Source: Lepisosteus oculatus (lineage: Eukaryota > Chordata > Actinopteri > Semionotiformes > Lepisosteidae). From it: a DNA stretch of 64,000 nt. Shown piece after piece: positions 36,601 through 50,100 of the stretch (its first letter is position 1; each line of letters begins with the position of its first letter). The position numbers were made by a program, and so were the translations under genes. Location: NCBI RefSeq assembly GCF_040954835.1, contig NC_090706.1, forward strand, positions 35,473,148-35,537,147, in the 5' to 3' direction. Below the pieces are notes generated by a model, which was given only the letters and a program-made list of their open reading frames with translations, was not told where the DNA came from and searched no databases.

Positions 36601-38834
36601 ACTTACCAAGCAAAACAGGATAAATGCAAAACTGTTGTAGTTCTGGGCTGAAATATTTTAAGGTGTTTGGTCACACTTTAAACGCAATTAGAAAGGATTT
36701 TCTACAGTATATAATCACAAATGGGTTTTCTCACTTGAGTTCATAACATTAAGTAAAGCATGGGGTTGGAGGTAGTGGCTAGCCAGAACAATCACTCAGG
36801 AAATGGTTATCTGTCACATGAGGTTAGTTATCTACTGTTGGACATGGTGAGGACTAGATGAAGGTTTGATATATTTTAATATGTAAAACCACAGAATCCT
36901 CGGGGGGTTAACTGTCTTTTTCACATCACTGTATTTATGTATTTCATTCATGAGCATGCATTCAAAACTGACAACAAAAAAGGGGGCAAACTACAATTCT
37001 GATTTCATCTTTGTCTGGTCCTAAACCTGAAACCAATACTACCAAATGACAACATGGAAACTTCAGACTTATGGAAAGGGTATAGTGGAAATACTTTCAT
37101 TTTTTTCTGTGGTAGAGATAAAAAGAAAATGGATATTCTGGAGCCCCAACCCACTGATGTTACTTTGGACGAAGATAAAGTACTAAAAATCCTGAAGGAG
37201 AGGTTACACGAGACCCAGATGTACCAAACTGCAACATGGAACATACTGAGTAAAAAAAAACGTATTTTCATGTCTTTATCATTAATATTTCTATGTGTAA
37301 TATACCTTAAACAGCCAATAATTATTTCCTGACACTCAGAAGCAAAGAGTTTATATCAGCGGTTCTTAACCTTTACTGCAGCTGTATCCACTTGGTTCAC
37401 AGAATGTTTTCACACCCTTGATAAAAAATCATTGAACTTAAGATATACCATAACTATAGAATGAAATAGATAGAATTATATATGTATTTAAATTTTGCAG
37501 TAAAATTAATTATACTGTACATGGAAAATCACAAACTTTTTAAAACATTTACCTTAAAATACACAGGTTAGGTGAAACAAAGTAGTTGTACTTATTTGCC
37601 AAGGCTTAATTTGTTTTAATTGATTTACCATCCCAAAAAATTGGGCATGTCTCACACTCCCATGTGGTAATTCTTTTTACTTCTGTATAGCTCTCATAAG
37701 TTCATTTAAAGCGTCACTGGCCACAGCTAGTTCATGGCCAACCTCAGGGGTGACAATTGTACTATCTGACCCTTTTTTAATTTGGCTTCAATTACATCTC
37801 TGCTTATGCTACTTCAGTCTGCTGCTTCTTCATCAGCTTTGTAGATCCTATATTTTCTCAAGTCATGTAGTACTTAGTACTCCAATCTTATTTCAGTTTA
37901 TTTTAGTCATTTTAGTTTAGTAAAATAAAATCCTTCATCTGCTAGACATTCAGCTTTCTTCACATTTTTTAGCTGAAATTGTTAGACATTAATAACAATT
38001 GAGCAACGTGCTGAATCCATCACTATGCCTTTGACTAATGCCAAATATGCTTTATTAGTGCAGTAGTTTTAAAGTTCACAATCCTTAAAAAAAAAGTAAG
38101 TAAGGTCAGCAATTACCTGTTCTGAAACTCATGTGAGGAAACACTCATATCCTCATCATTCCTCTGTACTGATAGGATGAATTGACTTATTAATATTTTA
38201 TCATCAAAAATAGTAGTAATAACCTTTATTAAGAAAACCTGTACAAAATCTACTTTTTATGGACATTTTCTGTGATATGCTATAACAACAACATTTTTTT
38301 ACTATTTTTTTAGTTCGTCAGAGCTTGACCTTTGATGTGAACACCACCCATCCTAACTTAATTGTATCAGAGGATCAGAAGACTGTGAGCTGGTCAGACT
38401 CCAGACAGGCTTATCCTCCGCATCAGGAAAGATTCAGCTTCGATCCGCAGGTCCTTTGCACCAATTTCTTTCACTCTGGAACCCACACGTGGGATGTGTG
38501 TGTGAGTGGCGACTCATTCAAGATTGGAATTGCTTACCGGAGCCTGGACAGGAAAAAACTTCTGCCTTCCTTTTTAGGGCACAACAGCATGTCCTGGTGC
38601 ATCAGTTACATCAAGGGAGACATTAAAGCTTGGCACCACAACATCTGCACCAATGTGGCCCAGATCGATAGCCCTCCTTGTATCAGGGTTCATTTGGATT
38701 ATGAGGCTGGGACACTTGCTTTCTACCACACAGCCAATACCTTGCTACACTTATATACATTCAAAACAACTTTCAGTGAACCAGTATATCCAGCTTTCAA
38801 GTGTGGGGAAAACACATCTATTACACTTTGCTAA
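33659..38834 (+). CDS. TRIM-family E3 ubiquitin ligase (RING, B-boxes, coiled coil, PRY-SPRY)
   Basis: Six coding exons join in frame: 33,659-34,241 (ATG at 33,684), 34,545-34,640, 35,587-35,817, 36,519-36,541, 37,116-37,249 and 38,314-38,834, giving 520 residues. The RING is a complete C3HC4 (C12, C15, C27, H29, C32, C35, C51, C54). A type-1 B-box follows (C93, C96, C107, C110, C115 on), then a type-2 B-box (C145, H148, C156, C164, C167, H173, H176), a coiled coil (about 187-335) and PRY-SPRY (about 350-520, starting LTFDVNTTHPNL). The 96-, about 231- and 23-bp exons are the standard class-IV TRIM layout. The ATG giving MESKCLEEELTCVICLG is chosen over an upstream in-frame ATG that lies before the acceptor. 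The RING pattern is intact, so ligase activity is expected. The exact orthologue (TRIM14/16/25/47-like or a fish expansion) cannot be fixed, so no symbol is given. Confidence 0.88.
34242..38313 (+). other. introns of the TRIM gene
   Basis: Five GT-AG introns: 34,242-34,544, 34,641-35,586, 35,818-36,518, 36,542-37,115 and 37,250-38,313. All are AT-rich, and no gene or named repeat was recognised within them. Confidence 0.7.
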
Positions 38835-38969
38835 ATTGGAGGCCCTTTTCTATAAGAATAGTAGAGCAGAAAACAATTCATTACCCCTTCCCCCAACCTA
38901 ATTTTGGCATTACTGTTAATTTATTTCCATTTTGCCCTGTGTAAGTGTCATTACTAATGTAAAATTAAA

Positions 38970-38975
38970 AATAAA
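38970..38975 (+). terminator. poly(A) signal of the TRIM gene
   Basis: AATAAA about 135 bp after the TRIM stop codon, giving a short 3' UTR that ends near 38,990. Confidence 0.7.
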
Positions 38976-38994
38976 TGTTCATTTACAACAGCAC

Positions 38995-40655
38995 AGGAGG
39001 AATTTCTCTAGGTAGGTGAGTTTTTCATCGCATTGCATCACTATAACACTAAGATCTGGTTTCACATCTGGATCTTTAGAATAACTAGAGCTGGATTTGC
39101 TTCTGAAAATTAACATTTAATTGTTAAACAGAGTGAACAAGCCAAAGTATAATTTAGGTTGGACACTAGGGTTAAAAAACATCTATTCTATGATCTTTAA
39201 TAAGCTAGTACTCAGGATCTGTTTGATTTCTTATTAGGTATCCTGGACTTGAGTTTTGAAGTCGTGCACTAAGGATGCGTTGTCAACAGCACAGCATGAG
39301 ATTAATGTACAAAAGATGAGTTATCTTCCTAACACAAAGGTCACAAATTGGAGTGGACAATTCCTCACAAATAATGAATATATTTCATTATTAATTAGAG
39401 TTTCACATAATAGTTTTTATTCTCAAGGATCCCACTGTACATTACATTTAGTTTTGGATCAGATCCACCACTTCAGGGCAACATCTACTTAAGTAATGTG
39501 CAGCAGTCCCGCTACACAGTAGATCAGACGGAGAAGATAAGTGAAGCTTTTGGTACTTAAAGGGGGAATTTAGGAAGGCAATATTATGGAAGTGTAGAAT
39601 TGAACTTTTCCAGGACACTCCTGCTCTTATAAATAAGCCATACCATTGGGTCTTTAATGACCAAATCGCTTGAATCTGAAGTGTCGTAACATCTAAATAA
39701 ACTTAAATGAATCCTGTCAGTTTGTAAAACGTATGGATCAGGTTTAGGCTAGAAAATGCAAGTAACCATGAACAATAACTACTTATAAACTATGTTAAAA
39801 TTAAATTATTGCATTTCAGACAGAAACCAGCTGTCGGTGATATTTTATATCTTAATAAAAATTGACATAACTCAACCTCTGGTAATTGTGAAATTAAAGC
39901 TTCTTCTTCCTTTTGTAGTGTGCAGATAATACAAAGCATTTTTTTAAAATGTACACATAGTTTCTGCAAGTGGGCCTTTCAAAACTGTTTTTCGCAAAAT
40001 CCATAGAGTGCCTTTTTTGGTGTTGTGCAGCCTGCTTGGCTCTTCGGAAACTCCAGTAACTCTTTGTAATCATGGAAAATTAAACTATTTCCCTTTTTAG
40101 AACAACTCAACGTTTGATCCATGAGCTAGGCAGGTATCTTTGTGTCCATGAGGCCATTATCAGTTTTGTAAGATCCTCCATATTTGTCAAGTCTAAGGGC
40201 CGTTAAAGGTCCACCCATTCGACAAAACTTCAGTGCCTGGAATTTTTAAAAACCCAGAGCACCAAATCCAGTATCTGAAGAAGCTTTTGTACGTGAAAAA
40301 TAATGGGAAGATAAATTGGAGGTTTCACAAACAGTCCTCAATTTCACAGGATGATACTGAAGCTCAAACCTATGGAGGGAATCAAGTACTATTTTAATGT
40401 GTTTCTTGGACTTCGGACATAGCTTGCTGTCAAGAAAACACAATGTGGAAGAAACAATGGTTTCATGGAATACTGAATTGCAACTTCTCTCCAATTCATC
40501 AGAAATGATATAGACATAAATAAGTGTTTCTCTTAAAAATGTTTATTTTCACCCATGTGACTATTTTGATTTGCTTTTACAAATCAGTTTAACATTGCTA
40601 ACAGCTTGTTTTCTTAACTGAGCTTTATAGTACTTTAAACTATGCCAAGAATAAT
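38995..40655. other. intergenic, convergent TRIM and matrin-3-like 3' ends
   Basis: AT-rich sequence with no supported gene. Frames at 39,256-39,492 and 40,246-40,494 have no recognisable domain. Confidence 0.45.
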
Positions 40656-40656
40656 A

Positions 40657-41181
40657 TAGGTAGTCCTTGATTTATGATGTATGCGACTTACGACCCCTCG
40701 AACTTATGATGGCCATCCCCTTAATCGTATTACTGTACAGTACGTGTTTTGTGTCCCATGGTTGGTCGTAACGTTCAACATTGATGACGTCATCAGCCTG
40801 CGCGACACCATGCTGCCACATGTTATTGATTGGGTGGTTAGCAAGCAAATGGCTAGCAAGTAAAAAAAGTGTTTGGGCCCAGTGTGCATTCAGCTGACTA
40901 CATTATTGGCAAGTTCAAGGCAGCACTTTTTTCCATTATTGATTACTTTTAGTGTATTTCATTTTATAATATCTACATTGTATTTTATCATGAGTAAAGA
41001 GCAAAACTGGCAAAAAAAATATAACAAAAGTGTATTACACAATGTAGCATTTATGGATGTTACTTCTTTACACATCCATATGGCTCGTGTAGAATCGCGA
41101 TACACGCGATCTTCGACTGCGACGAAATCGACATGATGGGGTCTTTGGAACCTAACCCTGTCTTAAATCGAGGACTACCTG
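40657..41181. mobile_element. MITE, non-autonomous DNA transposon (pogo/Tigger-like ends)
   Basis: The ends are inverted repeats. The left end reads AGGTAGTCCTTGATTTATGA, and the right end, read on the minus strand, AGGTAGTCCTCGATTTAAGA (17 of 20 match). The roughly 525-bp interior has no transposase frame, so the element would have depended on another for movement. AGGTAGTCC-type termini with a TA target resemble those of pogo/Tigger elements as I remember them; the family is an inference. The TIR divergence suggests it is old. Confidence 0.65.
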
Positions 41182-41189
41182 TGGTTGAC

Positions 41190-41610
41190 TCCAAAACAGT
41201 CCTTATACAGTAGAATTTTTCAGACTACAGACCATAAATGTATTGCTTAGATTTAAGATACAATAAATCAGTTTAAAATTGTAGAAAATTGTTTACCTAC
41301 TGAAGACTTAAGTCTTATTTTTGCATTATCACCAATTTCATCTTACATGGTCTAATTTGTATGGCTAAGAAGTAATACCTTGTAGCAGTCCATTTAACTT
41401 CTTGACCATATCTGACAGAACAAAATCTTTAGCATATATTTAAATCAGAAACAAAACCTCAATCAATTCTTAGTTTCACTGTAGTTTATTTTTTTAAATC
41501 ACTGGTGTTGAGAAAAATGAATGACCCTTCTGACACAACGTGTGGTTTGTAATACATTAGAAATCAACTACTTATGCACACTGAGAAGCACAGACAAAAC
41601 TTCACTGTGC
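41190..41610. other. intergenic, distal to the matrin-3-like 3' end
   Basis: AT-rich spacer with nothing recognised. Confidence 0.5.
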
Positions 41611-41620
41611 AACTGAAGCA

Positions 41621-41626
41621 TTTATT
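41621..41626 (-). terminator. poly(A) signal of the matrin-3-like gene
   Basis: AATAAA on the minus strand (plus-strand TTTATT), 401 bp past the stop codon, giving a 3' UTR of about 0.43 kb. Confidence 0.6.
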
Positions 41627-42026
41627 GTGATGCTTACAGAAATGGATCAAATCTATGGAAAAAGAAAATAACATGAGAGAAAACATTATAAAAATCTAAC
41701 CTGAAAAAAGAAACATTTAAAGATGCCGTACTTTTCCCACTGGTATACTGAGAATCCAAAGAGAAGTTTTACAGTTTTTCTTTAAGCAAATTAGGACATT
41801 GCATCTTTTCCAATGTATCAATGCACTGGGGAATTGTCAAAAAATAAATGAAAATAAAACTGGATCCTTTTAAGCACATGCAACATTAAAACTATTACAA
41901 CCATAAGAAATCAATGTATAAAATAGGAATTTTCCTCAAGAAAGCTAATACTTTGTTCTTGCATGGATCTTTCACACTTGAGTATGTTATAGGCTGAAAA
42001 TAGGATCAATTTTTAACACTTAAATC

Positions 42027-44126
42027 TCATTGGGAATTATTGGCTCTCTCTTTATCCAGGTGTTTCTGAAAAAAAATACAAAAAACAAATTGGCACAAGA
42101 AGGTAATTATTTATCTTCATCAGAGTGTATTAATCATAATAATAAGGGCCAGAAATATACTTGTTCTTTACATTGGCCAAATGCTTTGACTTAGTGCACT
42201 TTGAGACCTAAACACCAGAAAACATAGATGGGTTCCTGTAGGCAGCTTAATTGTTCATGTCACGTAAAAGTTGCTGAAAATATTGCTTAAAACAAAAAAG
42301 GGCTAACAATCCTAGAGTTATTCCATTACAAAATTAATTAAATAAAAAAAATTAAATTAAGATTTGCAGAACAGCACTTTCAGGCTATTCTTGTTGCAGT
42401 ATTTCATAGTCTTTGTATAAAGTTAACGTTTCTGACCCATAACTGACTGCAAGTGTATTTTACACTGATTCAATTCATAATGAGCACTTAAACTGGAGGA
42501 CTTTTCGGTTCTAGCAAGACTGCCTGGAAGGGTTACCAGAATTAGATAACGATTGGTGAATTAAAAAAAAGCCAATAAACCTTATTAATAAGACTGGAAA
42601 CTGGGACCCACAAGGCTTCACAAAGTCATGCAAGAAGTGGAAACAGGTCATTATAACACCAATTCCAGCAGCAAAGATTAACCCGGGGTTAAAAGTGCCG
42701 AAATCTAGAGCCACCTGATCCTACTGAAATATCCCCCCATTAAAACAGACTTATTGATATTTATGACGACTGCTGGTATCAATACATTGATGTAGATTTA
42801 AAACTAATTCAAATCATAATAATCAACATACATAATTTATATTTCTACTGTGTTTTTAATTCAAAAGAGCTCAAGGCACTTTACATATGAGGGGACCCAC
42901 TTAATCTACCACTTGAATTAGGTACCCTGCAGAAAGACAAAGCTCTTGTATTTTAGAGATTTGCTGTTTTTCTGAGCAAATCCACTTTAAACAGGGCCAG
43001 CATAAATCACAGATGATCTAATCGCAACATACCTTCAGTTTCTGATAATGAGACAGGCTACTGCAGTGAACTTTCTTTGCAGTTTCCTCATTGGAGTAGA
43101 ACAGGAAGCAGACTCTGCAATAGTACCCCATCTTCACATACTCCACACCTGAAAAATGATCAAAAACCAACTGTAAAACAAAACCTACTGTCTTATAAAA
43201 CCATTTTAATCCAGGAGCTGAATCAACCAAAAAAAAAAATCCTCCGCAGTTGCTTACCTACAGGATTGTTGGGCTGGTATGGCCCTAGAGGGACAGGTGT
43301 CAGCTCTGGCTTACTCTCAGGCCGTGGTTTAGTCTGAGGAGTCTCCTCTTTATCACAGACCTGGGTAGTCTCTCCATTGGAAGATGCAGCTCCACCTGCA
43401 TCATCACTACTGGGCTCCTGAAAGACATGGATTTATTACAGAATTCCTGTAGAGCTCAGTTGGTCTATCACAGAAAACAAGAAAAATGCTACCATTTATT
43501 GATCATAAATATTTAAATATTGTTACAGTGGTCTTCAAAGCAAATGAAAGTTCACATTTTGAAGTTCTTAAATCTGGATAGAAACTGAACTGTTGCGGCT
43601 GAGCTTACAAAGCCAGTCAAGTGAGGATCAAAAGGAATTTTTTACATCCAATAGTTAACTGCTTTGTAAGAGTGCTTACAATCTTCATCACTTCTAGAGC
43701 AGCACAGAAAGAGGACAAGGAGGGAACCGGAGCGCGAGAGAGCGATCCTCAGACTCTTACACCACTGCAGCCTGTTGCTTTGGACGGAATATCAGATCCT
43801 GTCTGCTCACCTCTTCAGCACTTTTCTGGCATTCTGCAGTGTCTGGAGATTCACTGTTCTTCTCTTCCGAGTCGCTGCTCTTCACATCCGCAGCATCTCC
43901 CTGCTCACTCTTCGTGGCAGACTCCTCCTGCAGCTCTTTGCCGTCCGGCTTCTCTGGCGAGCCTCTCTCCTCTCGAGTGCAGAGCTTCTTCACTGGGGGG
44001 CCCTCTTCTGTAGCCTTGGCTTTAGACTCCGAGCTGCCAGGCGCATCCTCCTCACTCTTGGTGCTCTCTGTCCGCTCTCTCTTGGGTTTCCTTTCCTCTT
44101 CAGCGTCGGAAGGAGAGGGCTTACGT
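42027..44126 (-). other. matr3: matrin-3-like 3' exons: Lys/Glu-rich region, GPYQPN motif, ZF2, tail
   Basis: Exons 44,126-43,811 (Lys/Glu-rich, [17 protein letters not shown]), 43,417-43,258 (ends [14 protein letters not shown]; human RIGPYQPNVPVG), 43,148-43,033 (ZF2 [18 protein letters not shown] to SHYQKLK; human CKLCSLFYTNEEVAKNTH to PHYQKLK) and 42,065-42,027 ([12 protein letters not shown], stop). The tail is shorter than in human. Confidence 0.88.
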
Positions 44127-47100
44127 CTGGGGGGGAAAAAAAAAGACCAGTTTTAAGAGCAAACTATGATACAGTAAGAACACCTGAAACTGCACAGCCG
44201 TCACCATCTCTCATTCTTCTAGTGTCTACATGAAAGTTGAGCTGAATAATGAAAAGCACATGGGTGAAACTAAACTCACAGTATGCATGTCATCCCCATT
44301 GTCACAAATGTGCAGAGAAGGAAACTGTATTAACCACCTTTACAATCTCCTAACCCCTAGAATGTGAAAGGCTTCTCTGATAAAGATAACATGCCCAATA
44401 CCTCAGGTACCTCTAAGTGTGATTATAACCACAATCAATTTAAAAGCAGTTAAGAGTAGAGAACGGGAAAAACAAATACCTACCCTCGAAGTGTTTTATA
44501 TTTTTTGCTCACATACACAGTCAGCCATTTGCCTCCAAATTTAGGTGGGTTGTCTTTGTAAGCCTGTGCCATTTTCTCTGCCTGTTCAGGTTCTGCCATT
44601 TCAATGAAACACTAAGAAGAAACAAAATGATTTGTAAAATCTCATATTAGTATAACTTTCCAAGGATCAATTTAAACTAGGAATTCTGTGAAATTCTTGT
44701 AATTGATCCCTAAAGACTAAAAATTACCTTACCCTAATTTACTATGCAACTTACACTAAAAAATTAAACCTTTATTAAAAAGTGACCCCCTAGTGGTCTT
44801 TGAGTAATGTGGTTGATTAACACAAACAACTGCCAATATTTCAAACAACAGTTTAACTACTGTATACTTGAAATTCATGTGTTAAACATAATTGTTGGGA
44901 TCTCTGTTTTGTGCTCTGGGAACAGTGATTAGCTAGAAACTCTAGCCTTACTGAAAGATTGATAAGGTTAAATCTGAAAGCGACTCAGAAGATGTTAAAT
45001 GACAAGAAGCTCATCTCATTTTACAATTATTTTTAATGCACTGAACTTAAAAATGATCAAAAGTAAGTTTAAATGATGGGTTACACAATCCCTAAAAATA
45101 CAGAACCCTATGCACAATGTGAAAAATGTTTCTACTATTTATGCTGGAAATGTGTCTATTGAGAGTACACAAAATGCAGATTGTAATTTTTCAGATTCTT
45201 ATCATGGTTCCAAAAGTAGAAAGAGAATAATGAGTCAGATACTAGTAAAACCCCAAACTGTAATTAATACAGTTGTGTAAATGCAGAAACAGGAAGCCAA
45301 GACATTTGTTACCAAGTATTTATTAATGACACCAGATACTTAAATTAAAACCACAGTTTAACTGTTTAACATATTAAATTTTTAAATACCTCTTTACGGT
45401 TCCGATTAATAAGATACCGCTTCACAGTTCCAAAAGGCTGAGCAAGTTTTAAAAGTGAGGCATCTGTGAACCTAAACCAGGGGATCTGTCCAATATAGAT
45501 GACTCTTCCACTTGTTTTCTCCTGAAACTGAGTAAAGACGACAAAAGGGTTTTAGTTGTTAAAGTTGGCATTTTGTTGAACAATGAATATGTACAACAGG
45601 GGAAAAAATCTTCATGTTAAATAATACATTGTCATCTGTTTAGATTAAAGCCCTCTAGGAAAAATGCCACTGAAAAGCACCAACACAAATTACATAGCTC
45701 TTCTGTGGCTATAATGTCTAAAAAGAGCTGTTCTCTACCTCAAGTGCTTTTTTTAAATTGGCGTTCTGTGCTACAAAAACAAAGTACTTCTATTGCTTAA
45801 AATGTTATTTTGCATCACGCTGAACATACCTGTATGGTCTTATAGGTGTGTGAGAGGTGTATATTCACAGGTTTTCCACACACCATTGCCGTGACATTTG
45901 TATTGTAGAATTCGACCATTGCTTTTGCCTCCTCAGGTGTTGCCATTTCCAAAAACGCCTGTTTCATACAGAAAAAAAACTGCTGATCAAGGCAGAAAGG
46001 TTCAAAACGTTTTCAGCACTACAAAAGCAAAGTCTTGTGATGCAAGCCTCAGAACCCTTCTCTAAAAAAGTGGTACATTTACGATGGAAGGTAAAATCAA
46101 AATGACTGTGATCATGTCCTTTGTCTTTCTGAACCCTACCTCATGCCTGGTGTCCAGTACCAGATGTTGTACAACTTTCCCAAAAGGCTTGGCAAGTTTC
46201 AGGATATCGGTTAGGAAGTTGTAACCTCTTTTAAATCCTCTAACATTAACAACTTTCCCTTCCTGCCAAGAGGGAGATCGAGACAGTTTCATTATTAAAC
46301 TTTTATTCATGATTAAATCAATGAACATTCACTTTCATTGCATGCACTAGCTTCTACCAAAAGTTGGATTTTCTATGGAACATGTACATTTCTTGATAGC
46401 ATTACAGAAAGAAAGTGGAACTTGTGCATTTATCATTTAAACCCATACAATTTGGAATCATTGGAATTCTTTATCTGACAGCAATGACACTGAATGACAA
46501 TGGCCAGACATGCTCTTCCAACCTGCACAACCATTGACCAACTGACCTTTCACAACACCACTGCAGACCTGGTAACATACAAAGATTAATCCAGTTGGGG
46601 CAGCCCACTGCCAATTGTGTGCCACCACTTAGGGAATGCTGCTGCTAGCCAGTTACATTACCTTGAGTATTTAAAGAGGTTTTAAATCCACTCTAGTTAT
46701 CTCCACAGAGATAACTATAAGTATTTACAAACCATTATGTTTTTTTTATTATTTTGTATTGCATTGTGACCTGCTGTCGGAGAAAAAAAAAAAGATACAC
46801 ACCTGGGATTCCCTCTTTGAATCTCCTACAAAGGAAAAAAAAAGGTATTGAAAAATTAAGTATGCAACAAGGAGACTTGTCTACGAATGGGTAAAAAAAA
46901 ATACAGAAGTCCAGCATAAATAAGTGTAAAGGCAGTTCATTTCCGTGAAAGCCAACTCAAAATTTCAAAAGATAAAACTTAGCAAGAGATATGCAGAAAA
47001 TATATTCACCAATTTCCATTTCCTAGAATAGCATTCTAGTGCCAAAATGGTTCACTGGATGAATGTTCCTTTAAATCAATTTCAGGTTTATTAAAGAAGG

Positions 47101-50100
47101 GATCACTTGGTATTTGGAAATAGGCACATGGCAATACATTAATAAAGTAATGGTGAAATGGCTGAAACTAAACTTACTTGAAGTGTCCATTTCGGTTTCT
47201 GACACAAGCTGTGAAAGATCTGCTGAATCTTCATCTGCAAACTCATCCAAAGTAACAAAATCCTCCATGTTCTCTGGGAAATCCTGCTCCAGAAACCCTT
47301 CCTGGAATCATAATATGTACTATTTCAACAAACAAATGTAGTCTATTGAAGACTCTTCTCTTGAAGCGATTCTTTTTCCACAATCAAAAATGAAACATGG
47401 TCAAGAACCGTTGACTTCACACATTGCCTTACCTCTTCATTGTCTCTCTCTTCTGTTGGTACCTCTGCACTCTCCCCCATCTCTTCTGGAACTACCTCTG
47501 CTGGAACCTCCAAACCTTCAGTGGGTTTCTCCGGTAGCGCGTTCATCTCAGCAGGCTCCTGGGGCTCCTCGTTTTCAGCTGGCTCCGTTGTTTCAGAAAC
47601 GTCCAGGGGCGTGGCCTCTGGCTCTTCTTGTTTGATTTCAAATTCTGCCGTAGGCTCCTTGTTTGGTTCTTCTTGGACCAAAGTGTCAGATTCCTGCTCC
47701 TCCTCTTGGCTTTCAGACATCTCCAAGGCCTGAGCTAGTTCCTCTGAGTCTTCTTCCATTCCCTCTTCTACCTCAATCCCCTCTGCACCCCCTTCCCTTG
47801 CCATCACCCCAGACCCTTCGTCTCCAGAATTTTCCTCGGGTTTGGCTTCATGCTCCTCTTTCTTTTTTCCAGCAGAAGCAGCTTTATCTCTGGAGGTCTT
47901 CTCCTTGGTTGTGGATTGTGGCTTTTTACACAGGTCTTTGCTCCCTATGCTGCTGCTGCTGCTTCTCTCCAGCTTCCCTGAAGTACTCTTGGAAGGATTC
48001 ACTCTGAAACACAAAAGTGAAATCTGCAATGCTCTGGACAGACTTATGCCAAGGACAGAGTGTGACCTAAAAGATCAGATAATCAGGTTATAGATGGGAC
48101 GGGGTACATTTGTTAACTGGCTAGAAATGTTTTCACTTCTTTGTTTGCAGGAAAGAAGACAGTGATAGGTCAAGTGTGTATCACTCTCCTTGAAGCAAAC
48201 AGCCTAAACAAAACTAACTTTCATTCTCAAACTGGTTCTTTTTTTGACCCAGGGTATTGATTATTATTTTTGTTGTGGTGTAATCTTGAAAAGTGATTCT
48301 GAAAGTTACAATGATTACATGACAAATTGTCACAAAAGTGAATACTAGATATACAAATGGCTAAAAATGTACATTTCTACTATACAACAACTGTCAGCAC
48401 AAGCAAGCTTTGCGTCTAAGTTAGGTATCACCATGGGTCAATATACAGTGAAAAGCTGATCTGATCTGGAAAGAGTCAGAAGTTATTGAGACACTTTTTA
48501 CATATGCCACAGTTTAATGTGGCATACCAACTTCATACTCTTCACAGATGAGTCCAATTTCCTATTTCAAACTGTTTCTCAGATTGTAAATATTTGCAGT
48601 GTAAGAGTTTTAGTGTTAGTTAATGGCATTGCAGAACATCTGAAGTACCACTGGCAGAACTTCCTGAAGGAGTGCACCAAGATACAGAAGTGTCATATAA
48701 GCAATGCATGACATAACAAACGTGCAGATTTTTCTTTGCAAACAAAATACTGATGCAATGGCCTTACGTGAGGGTCTTGTACTTTGTACAGATGTTCAGT
48801 CTGATAGTTCGGCCTCTGATGTGAAGAGGGTGTAAAGTATAGTATTTCACCATCATCTTTGCGTCTTCAGGGTCTTTCATTTGCACAAATGCCTAAAGGG
48901 GGAAAAAAAGAAATCGAACTGTTATTTTCTTTACAAAACTCAAAAGCAAAGTAAACATAAAAAAAAACTGTTGCATACCTGCTCATTCAAAAACAGGTAC
49001 TTCTCCACAACTCCGAAGCGGTTGGCTGCAGCCAACAATTCAGTCTTCTTCTCTTTCACTTTTGGCAAGTTACAGAAATACACCACTTGACTCTCTCTGC
49101 TTTCTCCACTTCTGCGTTTCTGTTGGGAGATCAGAAAACGTCGAGTCTTTCAATTAACATTGCCCATGAAACAAGTAGGGGTAAATGACTTAAGTACTAA
49201 ATATCTTTAAGAATCAACTTTTTAAAATTAATCTTAGTAGTGTGAAAACAATTGACTTTTAACAAAAAGTAAAAAATGGTAAACAATCAATTTAATTAGG
49301 ACTAGAAAACCCATCGTTAAATCTTGAGCTCAGCTCAAAACAAAGCTTAGATAAACTTACGTTAATAGTGTAGATCTCTGGAGACAAATATAAAGTGATT
49401 TTTTTCCCATGGATCACAGCTGGTTTCTGTTGGTAAAAATTCACCACAGCTGCTGCCTCTTCATGCGTTAACATTTCCAAGAACGCCTAAATCATAAAAA
49501 CAGACGATATTTTCATTTGTTTCAATTTTCCCCAATTCATATACAAAACATCTTTTTAAATGTTAAATCACAAAGCTATATGGCCTGTTATGTTAAACTT
49601 ATTACCAAAAAACGACTGTAAATTCAAAATTGTGTTTACCTTATTCTGCAGTACTAGATGTTGACATAATGTTCCAAATGGCTGGATCAGCGACTTCAAA
49701 CCACTCAGGGTAACTACCCCTCTGTCAAACTTTGCAACCACCACTTTGGTTCTTATCTGGTAGAAAGACAGCTTTCATTACTTCGAGATCACTACAACAG
49801 CCTGTGACAAGAGCATACAATTCCGCTTCTGATGAGCTGGAGTGTCAGCAAATTTTAATTTCATTTTATGAATGTCCCAGTCAACTGAATTGGACCAATA
49901 TACCAACTTCCCCCTATGGTTTTCAGGTGCTGGTGCTTGGAAAGTGGTGAATACTTTTGAAAGACATTAGAAAGGATACAGTACACAGAACAACTCTGAA
50001 TCACAGCTGTTTTAGTGCTACTCCTTTGCAATAGACTTAAGCTCATATTTAAAACAAAGTTCCACAAATATAAAACTTTATTAGGGTTAAGCCTGTCCTG

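Noticed and set aside
43621-44233. Plus-strand frames of 105-152 codons
   Set aside because: They are antisense to the Lys/Glu-rich exon of the matrin-3-like gene.
47390-48093. Plus-strand frames of 81-114 codons
   Set aside because: They are antisense to the Glu/Pro-rich acidic exon, whose biased codons suppress stops on the other strand.
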